Shown here: piece by piece, positions 7,506 to 16,575 of the stretch
Layout of the letters: every line of letters starts with the position of its first letter
Numbering within the stretch: the stretch's first letter is position 1
NCBI RefSeq assembly: GCF_000495815.1
Contig: NZ_AWGE01000008.1
Coordinates: 186,001 to 250,000 of the forward strand
Length of the DNA stretch: 64,000 bases
From: Asticcacaulis sp. AC466
Lineage (GTDB): Bacteria; Pseudomonadota; Alphaproteobacteria; Caulobacterales; Caulobacteraceae
Reading direction: 5' to 3'
The notes under the pieces: generated by a model
Database searches by the model: none
What the model saw: the letters and a program-made list of their open reading frames with translations, nothing else
Told to the model about the DNA's origin: nothing
Translations under genes and position numbers: made by a program

Positions 7506-9278
7506 ATGAAAGCCTCGCGTTTTGCGCTTTTGGCGTTTGCCGGTTTGGCGCCTGCACTTCTGGCCCTTGCACTCCCGGCGCAGGCCAAGCCTCAAAAAGC
7601 TGATACGGTGTTCCTGCATGGGTATGTCTATACGGTCGATGCGGCCGACAGTGTGGCTGAAGCCGTAGCGGTCCGGGACGGACAGATTGTCTATGTCGGT
7701 GGCGACGACGGGGCGCGGGCCTTGATCGGCAAGGCGACGCGGGTGGTAGACCTGAGCGGGCGGTTGTTGATGCCGGGGCTGATCGACGGCCATATGCATC
7801 CGCAAGCGGGCGGCCTGAGGATGCTGGGCTGCAATCTCGACTATGCCGCGCTGACCCAGGCGGAATTTCAGGCACGCATTCAAAAATGCGTCGATGATGA
7901 CAAGACGGCGGGGCCGGACGATTGGCTGATCGTCATCAACTGGTTCGAGCAAGGCGCGAAACCGGAGGGCACGGTGATGACGCGGGCGGCGCTTGATGCC
8001 GTGCGTACGACCCGCCCGATAAAGGTGCATTCTTCCTTTGGCCATTCCGACCTGACGAATACGCGGGGGCTCAAACTGGCGGGGATTACGCGCGATACGC
8101 CCGATCCCAAGGACGGCACGATCGTGCGCGACGCATCGGGGGAACCGACCGGTCTGTTGCAGGAAGCAGCTCAGGATTTGATAGACAAGCTTATCCCGGC
8201 GCCTTCGGTCGAAATGAATTACAAGGCGACACAACTGGCGCTCAAGGCCATGCGCGAGCAGGGCATTACCAGTTTCCTTGACGCCTATACCGACATTGAA
8301 ACCCTGACGGCCTACAGCACAGTGGTGCGCGAAGGCGGTCTTACGGCGCGGGGGCATTTCGCCGTACTTATCGATTCGCCGGAAGGTTATGACGCGGGCA
8401 AGGCGGTCGCCGAGGTTCTGCGGCAAAAGGCGGAATTTGATCGCCCGGGTGTCGGCCCGGCGCCCGGAATGACGGTCGATACAGCCAAGCTGTTCCTTGA
8501 CGGCGTCTATTCCGCGCCCGCCTATTCGGCGATGATGATTCAGCCCTATTTTGAGCACGGACGGCCTGGGCACAATCGCGGGCCGAAGCCGTTTTTCACG
8601 GACGACCAGTTGCAAGACACTTTGATACGGCTGGCGGCGGTGGGGCTCAATCCGCACATGCACGCCGAAGGCGACGGGTCGGTGCGCCAGGGCCTGAACG
8701 CGGTGGCGGCGATGCGCAAGGTCCATCCGGGCAGCGATATCCGGCCCGCTATTGCCCATGACGAAATCGTCCATCCCGACGATTTTTCCCGCTTCGCCGA
8801 GGTTGGCGCCTTGCCGGTCCTGTCGTTTCAGTGGGAGCGGCCGTCGGTCGATATCGAGCAGTCGAAACCCGCCCTGGGGCCCGTGCGCGCCGCTCTGATG
8901 GAACCGGCGGCGCTGCTGGACATCAACGGGGCGCGGATCGTCTACGGATCGGACTGGCCGGTCGATGCGCTCAACGAATGGTTGGCGCTTCAAATCGCGG
9001 TGACGCGCACGGCGATTGGCGACGATGCGGTCAAATATCCCGGACGGTTGGGGATCGATCCGGGTTTAAGCGTGGCCCAGGCCGTGCGAGCCATCACCCT
9101 CAACGCCGCCTATAGCCTACGTCAGGAAGACCAGACGGGATCGGTCGAGGTGGGCAAGCTGGCCGACCTGATCGTGCTTGATCGCAACCTGTTCAAGATC
9201 AAGCCTGAGGAGATCGGCGGGACGCAGGTGCTGCTCACCATGGTCGGCGGTAAGGTGGTTTATCAGACCTTGAAATGA
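7506..9278 (+). CDS. Secreted amidohydrolase (YtcJ-like, Amidohydro_3)
   Basis: This 590-residue metal-dependent hydrolase has a clear signal peptide (cleavage near [10 protein letters not shown]). Metal-binding motifs appear in order: DGHMHP in the first barrel strand, [21 protein letters not shown], and YGSDWPVD near the C-terminus. The composite beta-sandwich is formed by the N-terminal [11 protein letters not shown] and C-terminal [11 protein letters not shown] segments. YtcJ-like enzymes hydrolyse amide or related C-N bonds of varied small molecules; no substrate can be assigned. The gene diverges from the ABC transporter and is closed by a strong bidirectional terminator at 9334. Confidence 0.88.
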   Translation: MKASRFALLAFAGLAPALLALALPAQAKPQKADTVFLHGYVYTVDAADSVAEAVAVRDGQIVYVGGDDGARALIGKATRVVDLSGRLLMPGLIDGHMHPQAGGLRMLGCNLDYAALTQAEFQARIQKCVDDDKTAGPDDWLIVINWFEQGAKPEGTVMTRAALDAVRTTRPIKVHSSFGHSDLTNTRGLKLAGITRDTPDPKDGTIVRDASGEPTGLLQEAAQDLIDKLIPAPSVEMNYKATQLALKAMREQGITSFLDAYTDIETLTAYSTVVREGGLTARGHFAVLIDSPEGYDAGKAVAEVLRQKAEFDRPGVGPAPGMTVDTAKLFLDGVYSAPAYSAMMIQPYFEHGRPGHNRGPKPFFTDDQLQDTLIRLAAVGLNPHMHAEGDGSVRQGLNAVAAMRKVHPGSDIRPAIAHDEIVHPDDFSRFAEVGALPVLSFQWERPSVDIEQSKPALGPVRAALMEPAALLDINGARIVYGSDWPVDALNEWLALQIAVTRTAIGDDAVKYPGRLGIDPGLSVAQAVRAITLNAAYSLRQEDQTGSVEVGKLADLIVLDRNLFKIKPEEIGGTQVLLTMVGGKVVYQTLK

Positions 9279-9333
9279 GTACGCAAGCGCCGGTTGAAGC
9301 CGTCTGACCATAAAAAAGGTCGGCCACAAAGAA

Positions 9334-9364
9334 AAAGGCCGGCGAGGAGAACTCGCCGGCCTTT
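9334..9364. terminator. Bidirectional intrinsic terminator
   Basis: A perfect 13-bp stem (AAAGGCCGGCGAG paired with CTCGCCGGCCTTT) encloses a 5-base loop. It is T-rich on the plus strand and has a five-T run on the minus strand. It separates the converging amidohydrolase and TonB receptor genes. Confidence 0.9.
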
Positions 9365-9384
9365 CTGATTAAAGCAACAAATCC

Positions 9385-12144
9385 TTATTTGAATTTGTAG
9401 CTGAGTTCGAAATAGGCGCTACGTCCGACGGAATCGTACCAGTTGGAATTGTAGTAGGGGTAGCTCGCCCACGTATTGTCTTTGGCCGGCTTGGTGTCGA
9501 GAAGGTTGTTGATGGTCAGGGTCGCTTTCACGGAAGGCGTGATGTCCCAGAGCGCCGTGGCATTATAGAGGGTCCAAGGCTTCACCCATGCATCTTCATC
9601 ATAGTTGGGCAAGCGGCCAATACGGGTGCCTGACACGGTAACCGATACCGGCGACAGCGACCAGGTCAGAGCCATATTGGTCTTGTCACGCGGAATGTAG
9701 TAGCCGCTATCCTGCGCCAGGCGATCAACCTCGGCATCGCCGGCGTACTGGACTGAGGTGTGGTTCAGGACGTGGGTATGACCGGCGGACAGTTTGAACT
9801 GACCGTAAGGGGTTGGCCACATGGCGTGCATTTCGACATCAATGCCATCGGTCTTTTCATTCGAGACGTTGATGGGGTTGATATATACAAAGGTAATATT
9901 GCCAGCTGTGTCGCGATGCACGCGAGACAGGGCGTCAACGCAGGTCGGAGAACCGCTGTTGACGGCCGTTCCTGTCTCCGTGGCGCCGACCCGACAATCG
10001 GCCTCATCTCGCAGCACCTGATCAAGGCTCATGTCATTGACCTGATCGTTCATGTCGACGTTGAAGTAATCAACAGAGATGTCGAAATAACGGTTAGGCT
10101 GCCAGACCGCGCCATAATTGTACGAGGTTGAGGTTTCCGGCTTCAGGTTCCGGTTGCCTTCACGATGCTTTAAAATATCCTCGTCGGCGTATGAGCAGTC
10201 GGAATAGTCAGTGCCAGGTTCTTCGGTGCGGCACTTGTAATAGTCGGTGACCGACGGATGGAAGAGATCGAGATTGGCGAAAACATAGTGCAGATCCGGC
10301 GCGCGGAAACCGGTGCCATATGCGGCACGCAGCAGCACCTCTTTGACGGGGCGATATTCAAGGCCCGCATTGTAGGTGAGCTTGCCGATTGTGTGACCAT
10401 CGTATTTATACTGATCATAGCGCGTGGCGAGGCTGCCTTGCACTGTCGAGAGCAGGGGCAGGTTGAACTCGACGCCGAGGGCCTGATGACTGCGTTCACC
10501 TGCGCCTGAGGTTGCGGCATATTGATAGTAATAGCCAAAGTTCGTGGCTTCTGGATTTGGATCTACCGCGTAGTTCTGATGATCGAGTTCGGCGATGACG
10601 GCAAAGCCGACCGGACCGGCGGGCAGATCGAAGATATCCGGGTGGTTCAGCGTAAGAGAAACGCCCTTCGTTGTGGCCTTGGCACTGGTGCGGGCTTCTT
10701 CGGAAATGGTATCGTATTGTGCCGGCGTCAGAGCCGTGAAAAGTTTGGCAGGATCAGCATTGAAGATATCGTAACCGTCCGAATCCACGCCCAGAGATGC
10801 ACCCAGGTAGTAGGCATTAGCCTTGCTGGCAACAATCTGCGGGATTTTGATCGTGCTGGAATATTGCGAATAATTCAAAGCGGCTTCATAGGTCCACTGT
10901 TCGCCAAAATGTCCGCGAATGCCAGGCGACACCGACAGGGTCGACGAGTGGTTGGTGATCATGCCTTTTTTTAGACCACCCATTTCCTCCGGCATGAAGA
11001 CACGCGCCCAGTTTTCATAGCTGCCGGAATATTCATTATAGAAGTCGGAGGTACTGCCATCGGGCAGTTGATAGCGCCAGTAGGTTACATCGTTCATCAG
11101 GGCCGTATCGCTGGTGCCAAGAGACACTTCTGCGAACAGGCTTGTCGTATCGTTGAGTTGATAATTGATGTTGGTGAAGGTGTTAAGCGCTTCTCTCTGC
11201 GATAGAATAGTGCCGTAGGAAACAGCCGTAGGCGAGGCGCAATAATAGTCGTCAAAACGGTCGGTCGTTTTGACGACCGTACCGCCGGCCAGGCTTGCCA
11301 GACCAGAACAGTCCGTTCCGCCCTCAGTGGCAGTATAGGCGTCATCGTCATAGCGCTGCGCCACCTTGAACGGGAAACGGGCGCGCGCTGTCGGCGCGTC
11401 GTCGCGGGAATCCTGAATTTTGCGGTCAAAAGCCCACAGAGGGTCTTGCTTATCGTATTGCGCGCCAAAGGAAATGCTCAGGCGGTCTTTATTAAATCCG
11501 GTCGCCAGTGAGAGGCGGTGGCTGGCGCCACCCCCGTGCTCGGTCATGCCGTAACGATAGTTGAGTGTGGTATCCTCAACATTTTTCTTCATGGTGAAGT
11601 TCACGACGCCCGCAATGGCGTCTGAACCATAGATGGCGGAAGCCGAACCTGACAAAACTTCGACTCGGTCGATGAGGGCGGCCGGAATATTGGAAATATC
11701 GGTGAAGTTGCTCAATCCGTTAAACGGCATCGGGAAGTCCGCCACGCGACGGCCGTTGATCATGATCAGCGTGTGGTTAGGGCCGAGGCCACGCAGATCG
11801 ACCTGAGCCGAACCCGGCGTCATGATGGCGCCACCGTAGGATTGCTGACTTAAGGTTTCACCGCTGTTTTGCGTCACCGACTTTAAGATGTCCGGCACGC
11901 TGGCAAAGCCGCGGGCGCTGATATCGTTGGATGTGATTACGGTGACGGGGGCAGGGCCTTCCTTCTGGGTGCGGGGAATGCGTGAACCCAGTACGGTAAT
12001 GGTTGTGGTTTCCTCAGCGGCCGTGTTATCGGATGTCGCCGTTTGTGCATGGGCGGTTGCGGTAAGCCCGTATAGGCTGCAACCGGCCAGCAAGGTCAGC
12101 TTGCATAGGCGCTTAAATCTGGAGTGAGATCTCGATTTCGTCAT
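9385..12144 (-). CDS. TonB-dependent receptor
   Basis: This 919-residue outer-membrane receptor has a signal peptide ending ATAHAQ, a TonB-box region TTTITVLGSRIP, a plug domain (DLRGLGPNHTLIMINGRR and VEVLSGSASAIYGSDAIAGV) and a beta-barrel ending in the aromatic C-terminus ELSYKFK. The start at 12144 (MTKSRSHS) has AAGGAG upstream; an in-frame ATG at 12183 does not. It diverges from the cyanophycinase / isoaspartyl-peptidase fusion, so import of peptide-like material such as cyanophycin fragments is a reasonable but unproven inference. Confidence 0.92.
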   Translation of the reverse strand: MTKSRSHSRFKRLCKLTLLAGCSLYGLTATAHAQTATSDNTAAEETTTITVLGSRIPRTQKEGPAPVTVITSNDISARGFASVPDILKSVTQNSGETLSQQSYGGAIMTPGSAQVDLRGLGPNHTLIMINGRRVADFPMPFNGLSNFTDISNIPAALIDRVEVLSGSASAIYGSDAIAGVVNFTMKKNVEDTTLNYRYGMTEHGGGASHRLSLATGFNKDRLSISFGAQYDKQDPLWAFDRKIQDSRDDAPTARARFPFKVAQRYDDDAYTATEGGTDCSGLASLAGGTVVKTTDRFDDYYCASPTAVSYGTILSQREALNTFTNINYQLNDTTSLFAEVSLGTSDTALMNDVTYWRYQLPDGSTSDFYNEYSGSYENWARVFMPEEMGGLKKGMITNHSSTLSVSPGIRGHFGEQWTYEAALNYSQYSSTIKIPQIVASKANAYYLGASLGVDSDGYDIFNADPAKLFTALTPAQYDTISEEARTSAKATTKGVSLTLNHPDIFDLPAGPVGFAVIAELDHQNYAVDPNPEATNFGYYYQYAATSGAGERSHQALGVEFNLPLLSTVQGSLATRYDQYKYDGHTIGKLTYNAGLEYRPVKEVLLRAAYGTGFRAPDLHYVFANLDLFHPSVTDYYKCRTEEPGTDYSDCSYADEDILKHREGNRNLKPETSTSYNYGAVWQPNRYFDISVDYFNVDMNDQVNDMSLDQVLRDEADCRVGATETGTAVNSGSPTCVDALSRVHRDTAGNITFVYINPINVSNEKTDGIDVEMHAMWPTPYGQFKLSAGHTHVLNHTSVQYAGDAEVDRLAQDSGYYIPRDKTNMALTWSLSPVSVTVSGTRIGRLPNYDEDAWVKPWTLYNATALWDITPSVKATLTINNLLDTKPAKDNTWASYPYYNSNWYDSVGRSAYFELSYKFK

Positions 12145-12376
12145 GTCGGCGGCTCCTTGAATGGCGGGTGTTCGCGGTTGCAAATCCTAAAGCGCGCGAA
12201 AAAATAGTAACAAATTGCACCATTTTCGCAAAAACTTGCTGAAAACTGACATCAATGTGTCAATCTTTGCAATCAAATTGTTGCCATAATTTGAATTTGA
12301 GATCACAGTTGCGGCGACATGTTGCATTTGCGCACTAATTTGCGCGCCTTCGCCGCCATTCTCTGCAGGAGCCCCC
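12145..12376. promoter_or_regulatory. Divergent regulatory region, TonB receptor / cyanophycinase fusion
   Basis: This 232-bp AT-rich region lies between two divergent starts. It contains repeated A/T-rich blocks with TTTGC/GCAAA words, for example between about 12225 and 12300, of the sort Lrp/AsnC proteins often bind. No perfect operator is visible. The lrp-type gene at 14323 is the natural candidate regulator. Confidence 0.4.
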
Positions 12377-14326
12377 ATGCGTCGCCTGATTCTCACCTTC
12401 GGTTTTGCCTGTCTCGCCTTAAATCTCGGTAATGTTGCCGATGCGGCGACAAAGCGGTGGACGGGCGGGCCTGGCTACAAAACCTTCGTGATTGGCGACG
12501 AAGCCAAGCCGACCCCCGATCCGGTCAAGGGCGGCTTTTTGTTGAGCGGGGGCGGGGACTGGGCGCTTGATGCCTTTCGGTGGTTCACGGCCCATTCCGG
12601 TCACGGCCACATTGTCGTGCTGCGGGCATCGGGCACAACCGAAAGCCAGGACGAATTCTATAATAACGTAAAGGGCGTCACCAGCGTGCGCACCTTCCTG
12701 TTCACCGATCGCAAGGCGGCCTATGACGCGAAGCTGCTGGCGGCGATCAAATCGGCCGACGGCATCTTCCTGGCCGGTGGCGACCAATCGAACTATGTCC
12801 GGATGTGGAAGGGCACGCCGCTCAATGCCGCGCTGGACGCCCATGTGGCGGCGGGCAAGCCGCTGGGCGGCACCTCCGCCGGGCTGGCGGTGCAGGGCTC
12901 GTGGCTTTACGGCGCCATGGATGGCGGCAGTATCACCTCCAAAGAGGCGATGAGCGATCCGCTGGGCGCTGCCAATACGATTGAAGGCGATTTCCTGCAT
13001 TCGGCGCTTCTGGCCGATATTGTCACAGATAGCCATTTCGAAGTCCGCGACCGCCTGGGCCGCCTCATCGCCTTCGTGGTCAAGGCTGAACAGCTGCGCG
13101 CCGCGCCCAACAAGCGTTACGCGCGTCCGCTGGTCGGGCTGGGCATCGACGAGGCCGCCGCCATGACGGTGGAAAGCGATGGAACAGCGCGTGTGCATTC
13201 CAACACCGATGGCCATGCCTGGCTGGTGCAGGGCGGTGAGGTCCATGATCTGGCGGTCGGAAAGCCGCTGAATATCGCCAATGTGCATGTCACCGGCATA
13301 GGCAAGACCAGCACCTTCAATGTCAAGACGCTGGAGGTCGGTTTGCCGGCCTTCACCCGGATTTACGATGTCAAGGACGGCATCCTCGCCAAGCGCGTTC
13401 ACTGGTCGCTGGCCATCCACGGCGGCGCAGGGATCATCGACCGTGCCGACCTGACGCCGGAAACGGACGCGGCCTATCGTGGCGGGCTGAGCCAGGCGCT
13501 GAAGGCCGGCCAGGACGTGCTGGAAAAGGGCGGCACGGCGCTGGACGCCACTCAGGCCGCCGTCAGGGTGCTGGAAGACAATCCTCTGTTCAACGCCGGC
13601 AAGGGCGCGGCCATCGCCGCCGACGGCAATGTCTATCTGGATGCGGCGGTCATGGATGGCGCGACCCAGAAGGCCGGCGCCGTCGCCGCCTTGACGCGCA
13701 CCAAGAATCCGATCCTCGCCGCCCGCGCGGTGATGGACAAGACCCGCCATGTCTTACTGGCCGGAGAGGGCGCCGACGCGTTCGCCAAGGCCCAGGGGCT
13801 CGAGCAGGTCGATCCGTCTTATTTCCATACGCCGGAACGCGAGCAGATGCTGGTGGACTGGAAGAAGGATCATCAGGCCATGATCAATCCGACGCACATG
13901 TATGGTACGGTCGGTGCGGTGGCGGTCGACTCCGACGGCAATCTGGCGGCGGCGACCTCGACCGGTGGTCTGACGGGCAAACAGTGGGGCCGTATTGGCG
14001 ATTCACCGCTGATCGGCGCAGGCACCTATGCGCGCAACGGTGATTGCGCCGTATCGGCCACCGGAACAGGTGAATTCTTCATTCGGGATTCGGCCGGCCG
14101 CCAGGTCTGCGATCGTGTGCGCTGGAACCATCAAGGCATCGATGCGGCGGCCAATGACACCATCATGTCGATCGGCTCGATCGGTGGCGACGGCGGTTTG
14201 ATCGCCATGGACGCGTCGGGCAAGGCAAGCTTTGCCATAAACGATCTGGGCATGTATCGTGGGGCGGTCTCTTCCGATTCCCCCGTTGTTCAAACCGCGA
14301 TCTATGTTGATGAAACGCTGAAATGA
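12377..14326 (+). CDS. Secreted cyanophycinase (S51) - isoaspartyl peptidase (T2) fusion
   Basis: The 649-residue protein has a signal peptide (ending VADA). Residues about 45-300 are a peptidase S51 / cyanophycinase-like domain with the nucleophile elbow GGTSAGLAVQG and an upstream IFLAGGDQSNYV. Residues about 335-649 are a plant-type asparaginase / isoaspartyl peptidase (Ntn hydrolase) with LAIHGGAG, NPLFNAGKGA, the autocleavage site GTVGAVAVD (Thr nucleophile) and SATGTGEFFIR. Cyanophycinase cuts cyanophycin to beta-Asp-Arg; isoaspartyl peptidases split that dipeptide to Asp and Arg, so one periplasmic protein may carry out both steps. It overlaps the Lrp gene by four bases and diverges from a TonB receptor. 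Confidence 0.88.
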   Translation: MRRLILTFGFACLALNLGNVADAATKRWTGGPGYKTFVIGDEAKPTPDPVKGGFLLSGGGDWALDAFRWFTAHSGHGHIVVLRASGTTESQDEFYNNVKGVTSVRTFLFTDRKAAYDAKLLAAIKSADGIFLAGGDQSNYVRMWKGTPLNAALDAHVAAGKPLGGTSAGLAVQGSWLYGAMDGGSITSKEAMSDPLGAANTIEGDFLHSALLADIVTDSHFEVRDRLGRLIAFVVKAEQLRAAPNKRYARPLVGLGIDEAAAMTVESDGTARVHSNTDGHAWLVQGGEVHDLAVGKPLNIANVHVTGIGKTSTFNVKTLEVGLPAFTRIYDVKDGILAKRVHWSLAIHGGAGIIDRADLTPETDAAYRGGLSQALKAGQDVLEKGGTALDATQAAVRVLEDNPLFNAGKGAAIAADGNVYLDAAVMDGATQKAGAVAALTRTKNPILAARAVMDKTRHVLLAGEGADAFAKAQGLEQVDPSYFHTPEREQMLVDWKKDHQAMINPTHMYGTVGAVAVDSDGNLAAATSTGGLTGKQWGRIGDSPLIGAGTYARNGDCAVSATGTGEFFIRDSAGRQVCDRVRWNHQGIDAAANDTIMSIGSIGGDGGLIAMDASGKASFAINDLGMYRGAVSSDSPVVQTAIYVDETLK

Positions 14327-14775
14327 CCAGAAAAGGCTCTGCCGCCGAGCTTGACGCCATAGACCGCAAGCTGATGGCTGCCTTGCGTGAAAACTCGCGC
14401 CTGCCGGTGTCGCAACTGGCGACCATGCTCGATATCCCACGCGCGCAGGTCTATGCGCGGCTGGAGCGGCTTGAAAGCGAAGGCGTCATCGACGGCTATA
14501 CCGTGCGGCTGGGACAGGCCTATTCCAAGACCCGGCTGCGGGCGCACGTCATGATCAAGACCCTGCCGCGCCTGTGTCAGGAGGTCGAGATGAAGCTGCC
14601 TGACATCCCCGAGGTCTCGGCGGTCTATGCGATCAGCGGCGAATACGACATCATCGTCATGGTCGAAGCAGCCGACAGCATCGAAATGAATGAGCTCATC
14701 AATCGCATCGGGCTTCTGGAGGGCGTGGAGCGAACGACGACCTCGATCATCCTGGCAGCCAAGCTCGAGCGGTAA
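14323..14775 (+). CDS. Lrp/AsnC family transcriptional regulator
   Basis: The 150-residue protein has an N-terminal winged helix-turn-helix (about residues 8-60: LDAIDRKLMAALRENSRLPV, then IPRAQVYARLERLESEGVI) and a C-terminal RAM ligand-binding domain (about 70-150). Lrp/AsnC proteins sense amino acids as octamers. Its ATG overlaps the stop of the cyanophycinase / isoaspartyl-peptidase fusion (ATGA), so it is very likely made in step with it. Sensing of Asp, Arg or another product and control of the upstream divergent promoter is inferred from context. Confidence 0.92.
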   Translation: MTRKGSAAELDAIDRKLMAALRENSRLPVSQLATMLDIPRAQVYARLERLESEGVIDGYTVRLGQAYSKTRLRAHVMIKTLPRLCQEVEMKLPDIPEVSAVYAISGEYDIIVMVEAADSIEMNELINRIGLLEGVERTTTSIILAAKLER

Positions 14776-14932
14776 AAGGATCAGAAGCCGCCGTAGCTTC
14801 GGCGGAGCAATCGCGGCATCTTCGCGCCGACTGATCGTCTGAACACGGGGCGCTGGCCGCATCGACCATCTTCAAAAGGGACTTTCCGGGCGCTGCATTT
14901 CGGTGCACAGTGGGCGTTCTGGGGAGACCTAA

Positions 14933-16447
14933 ATGAAAAAACTGATCAGCAAGGTGGTTATTGTTGGCGGCGGCACCGCCGGTTGGATGACCGCGGCCAT
15001 GTTGGCCAAGACCATGGGCACGCAGGCCTACGACATCACGCTGATCGAATCCGAGCAGATCGGCACGGTCGGGGTCGGAGAGGCGACCATTCCGCCGATC
15101 CAGATGTTCAACAGCGTTCTGGAACTGGATGAGGATGAATTTGTCCGCGAGACCAATGCAACGTTCAAGCTCGGCATCCGCTTCAATAGCTGGTTCATGC
15201 CGGGGTCGAGCTATTTCCATCCGTTCGGCTTTATGGGGCAGGACATGGATGGGATTGGTTTTTCGCATTTCTGGCTGCGGTTCGCCCGCCTGAGCGGCAA
15301 TGTCGATTTTGGCCGCTTCAATGTCGAAACCATGGCCGCCAATGAAAACCGTTTCGGCCGGACGCCGCCCGCCGACGGACGCGAAAAATACGGCCTTAAC
15401 TACGCGTTTCAGTTCGACGCCGCTCTTTATGCCGCCTATCTAGGAAAATACGCCCAAAAGCGCGGCGTGAAGCGGGTCGAAGGCTTGGTGGTCGCGGTCG
15501 ATCAGGAGGCCGAAAGCGGCTTCGTTACCGGCGTGCGTCTGAAAGATGGTCCCACCATAGCGGGCGACCTGTTTATCGACTGCTCCGGCTTTCGCGGTCT
15601 TTTGATCGAGGAGACGCTGAAGGCGGGGTACGAGAATTGGAGCGAGTGGCTGCCGTGCGACCGCGCCGCCGCCGTGCCCTGCGACAGGAATCCGGGGCCG
15701 ATCACCCCTTATACCACCTCGACGGCGCAGGAGGCGGGCTGGCAATGGCGCATTCCGTTGCAGCACCGTACCGGCAATGGCTACGTTTTCTGCTCAGACT
15801 TCATCAGCGAGGACGCGGCGTGCGAAAAGCTGCTGGGGCGTCTTGACGGCGCGGCGCAGAAAGACCCGAAGGTCCTGCGTTTTACCACTGGTCATCGCCG
15901 CAAAATCTGGGACAAGAATGTCATCGCCGTGGGATTGGCCTCAGGGTTTCTGGAGCCGCTGGAATCGACCTCCATCCACCTGACCCAGTCGGTCATCACC
16001 AAGCTGATCAGCCTGTTCCCCAAATTCGGCGTACAGCAGAGCGTGATTGATCAGTTCAACCGTGATATCTTGGCCGACTATGTGAACGTGAAGGACTTCC
16101 TGATCGCACACTATAAGGTGACGGGACGTGAAGACACGCCCTTCTGGAAACGTTGCAAGTCCATGGATATTCCCGACAGCCTGAAACATCGTCTGGAGAT
16201 ATTCAAGACGACCGGGCATATACATGTGCAGCCCCATGAGCTGTTCAAGGAAGCGAGCTGGTTCGCGGTGTTGGTAGGGCAGGGACTGTTCCCGGACAAT
16301 TATCATCCGCTGGCCGACACCATATCGGAAGATGCCCTTCGCCAGCGCCTCGCCCGGATTCGAACCGGGATCACCGACCGGGTAAACGGATTGCCGGCGC
16401 ATGACGCCTTTGTCGGGCGCGTCGGTGCGGTGCGTGCGGCGGTTTGA
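14933..16447 (+). CDS. Flavin-dependent halogenase, tryptophan 7-halogenase family (copy 1)
   Basis: The protein has 504 residues. The FAD-binding motif GGGTAGW is at residues 12-18. The catalytic Lys sits at exactly position 79 (TFKLGIRF), as in PrnA. The Trp-rich GWQWRIPLQHR and the conserved GFLEPLESTSIHL, which holds the active-site Glu region, are present. These enzymes use FADH2, O2 and halide to halogenate aromatic substrates; many homologues near TonB receptor or sugar genes have no known substrate. An upstream GGGGAGA supports the start. No dedicated flavin reductase is adjacent. A paralogue lies at 36887. Confidence 0.9.
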   Translation: MKKLISKVVIVGGGTAGWMTAAMLAKTMGTQAYDITLIESEQIGTVGVGEATIPPIQMFNSVLELDEDEFVRETNATFKLGIRFNSWFMPGSSYFHPFGFMGQDMDGIGFSHFWLRFARLSGNVDFGRFNVETMAANENRFGRTPPADGREKYGLNYAFQFDAALYAAYLGKYAQKRGVKRVEGLVVAVDQEAESGFVTGVRLKDGPTIAGDLFIDCSGFRGLLIEETLKAGYENWSEWLPCDRAAAVPCDRNPGPITPYTTSTAQEAGWQWRIPLQHRTGNGYVFCSDFISEDAACEKLLGRLDGAAQKDPKVLRFTTGHRRKIWDKNVIAVGLASGFLEPLESTSIHLTQSVITKLISLFPKFGVQQSVIDQFNRDILADYVNVKDFLIAHYKVTGREDTPFWKRCKSMDIPDSLKHRLEIFKTTGHIHVQPHELFKEASWFAVLVGQGLFPDNYHPLADTISEDALRQRLARIRTGITDRVNGLPAHDAFVGRVGAVRAAV

Positions 16448-16549
16448 AGACCGGGCGGCCGTGACCGAACGCCATGGGGCGCTTTTCAGTTTAAGGGCTT
16501 TTCGATAGGGCGCGCATTATTTAATGATGGCTGCCGACACTTATAAAAA

Positions 16550-16573
16550 GGGAGGGGCTATAGCCGGCCTCCC
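16550..16573. other. Hairpin before the GH97 start
   Basis: Arms GGGAGG and CCTCCC flank a GGCTATAGCC palindrome. The arm contains the only strong purine-rich (GGGAGGGG) sequence before the GH97 gene. On the minus strand the hairpin is followed by five T, but no minus-strand gene ends here. It may be a 5' UTR structure. Confidence 0.4.
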
Positions 16574-16575
16574 GC

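Noticed and set aside
6490-7875. A 461-residue version of the ABC ATPase with a 150-residue N-terminal extension
   Set aside because: The extension is antisense to the amidohydrolase gene, is Arg/Pro/Ser-rich without a domain, and a well-placed start with a ribosome site exists at 7425.
7422-8993. Minus-strand open frame of 523 codons
   Set aside because: It is the antisense shadow of the secreted amidohydrolase, whose motifs and signal peptide are clear; high GC keeps the reverse frame open.
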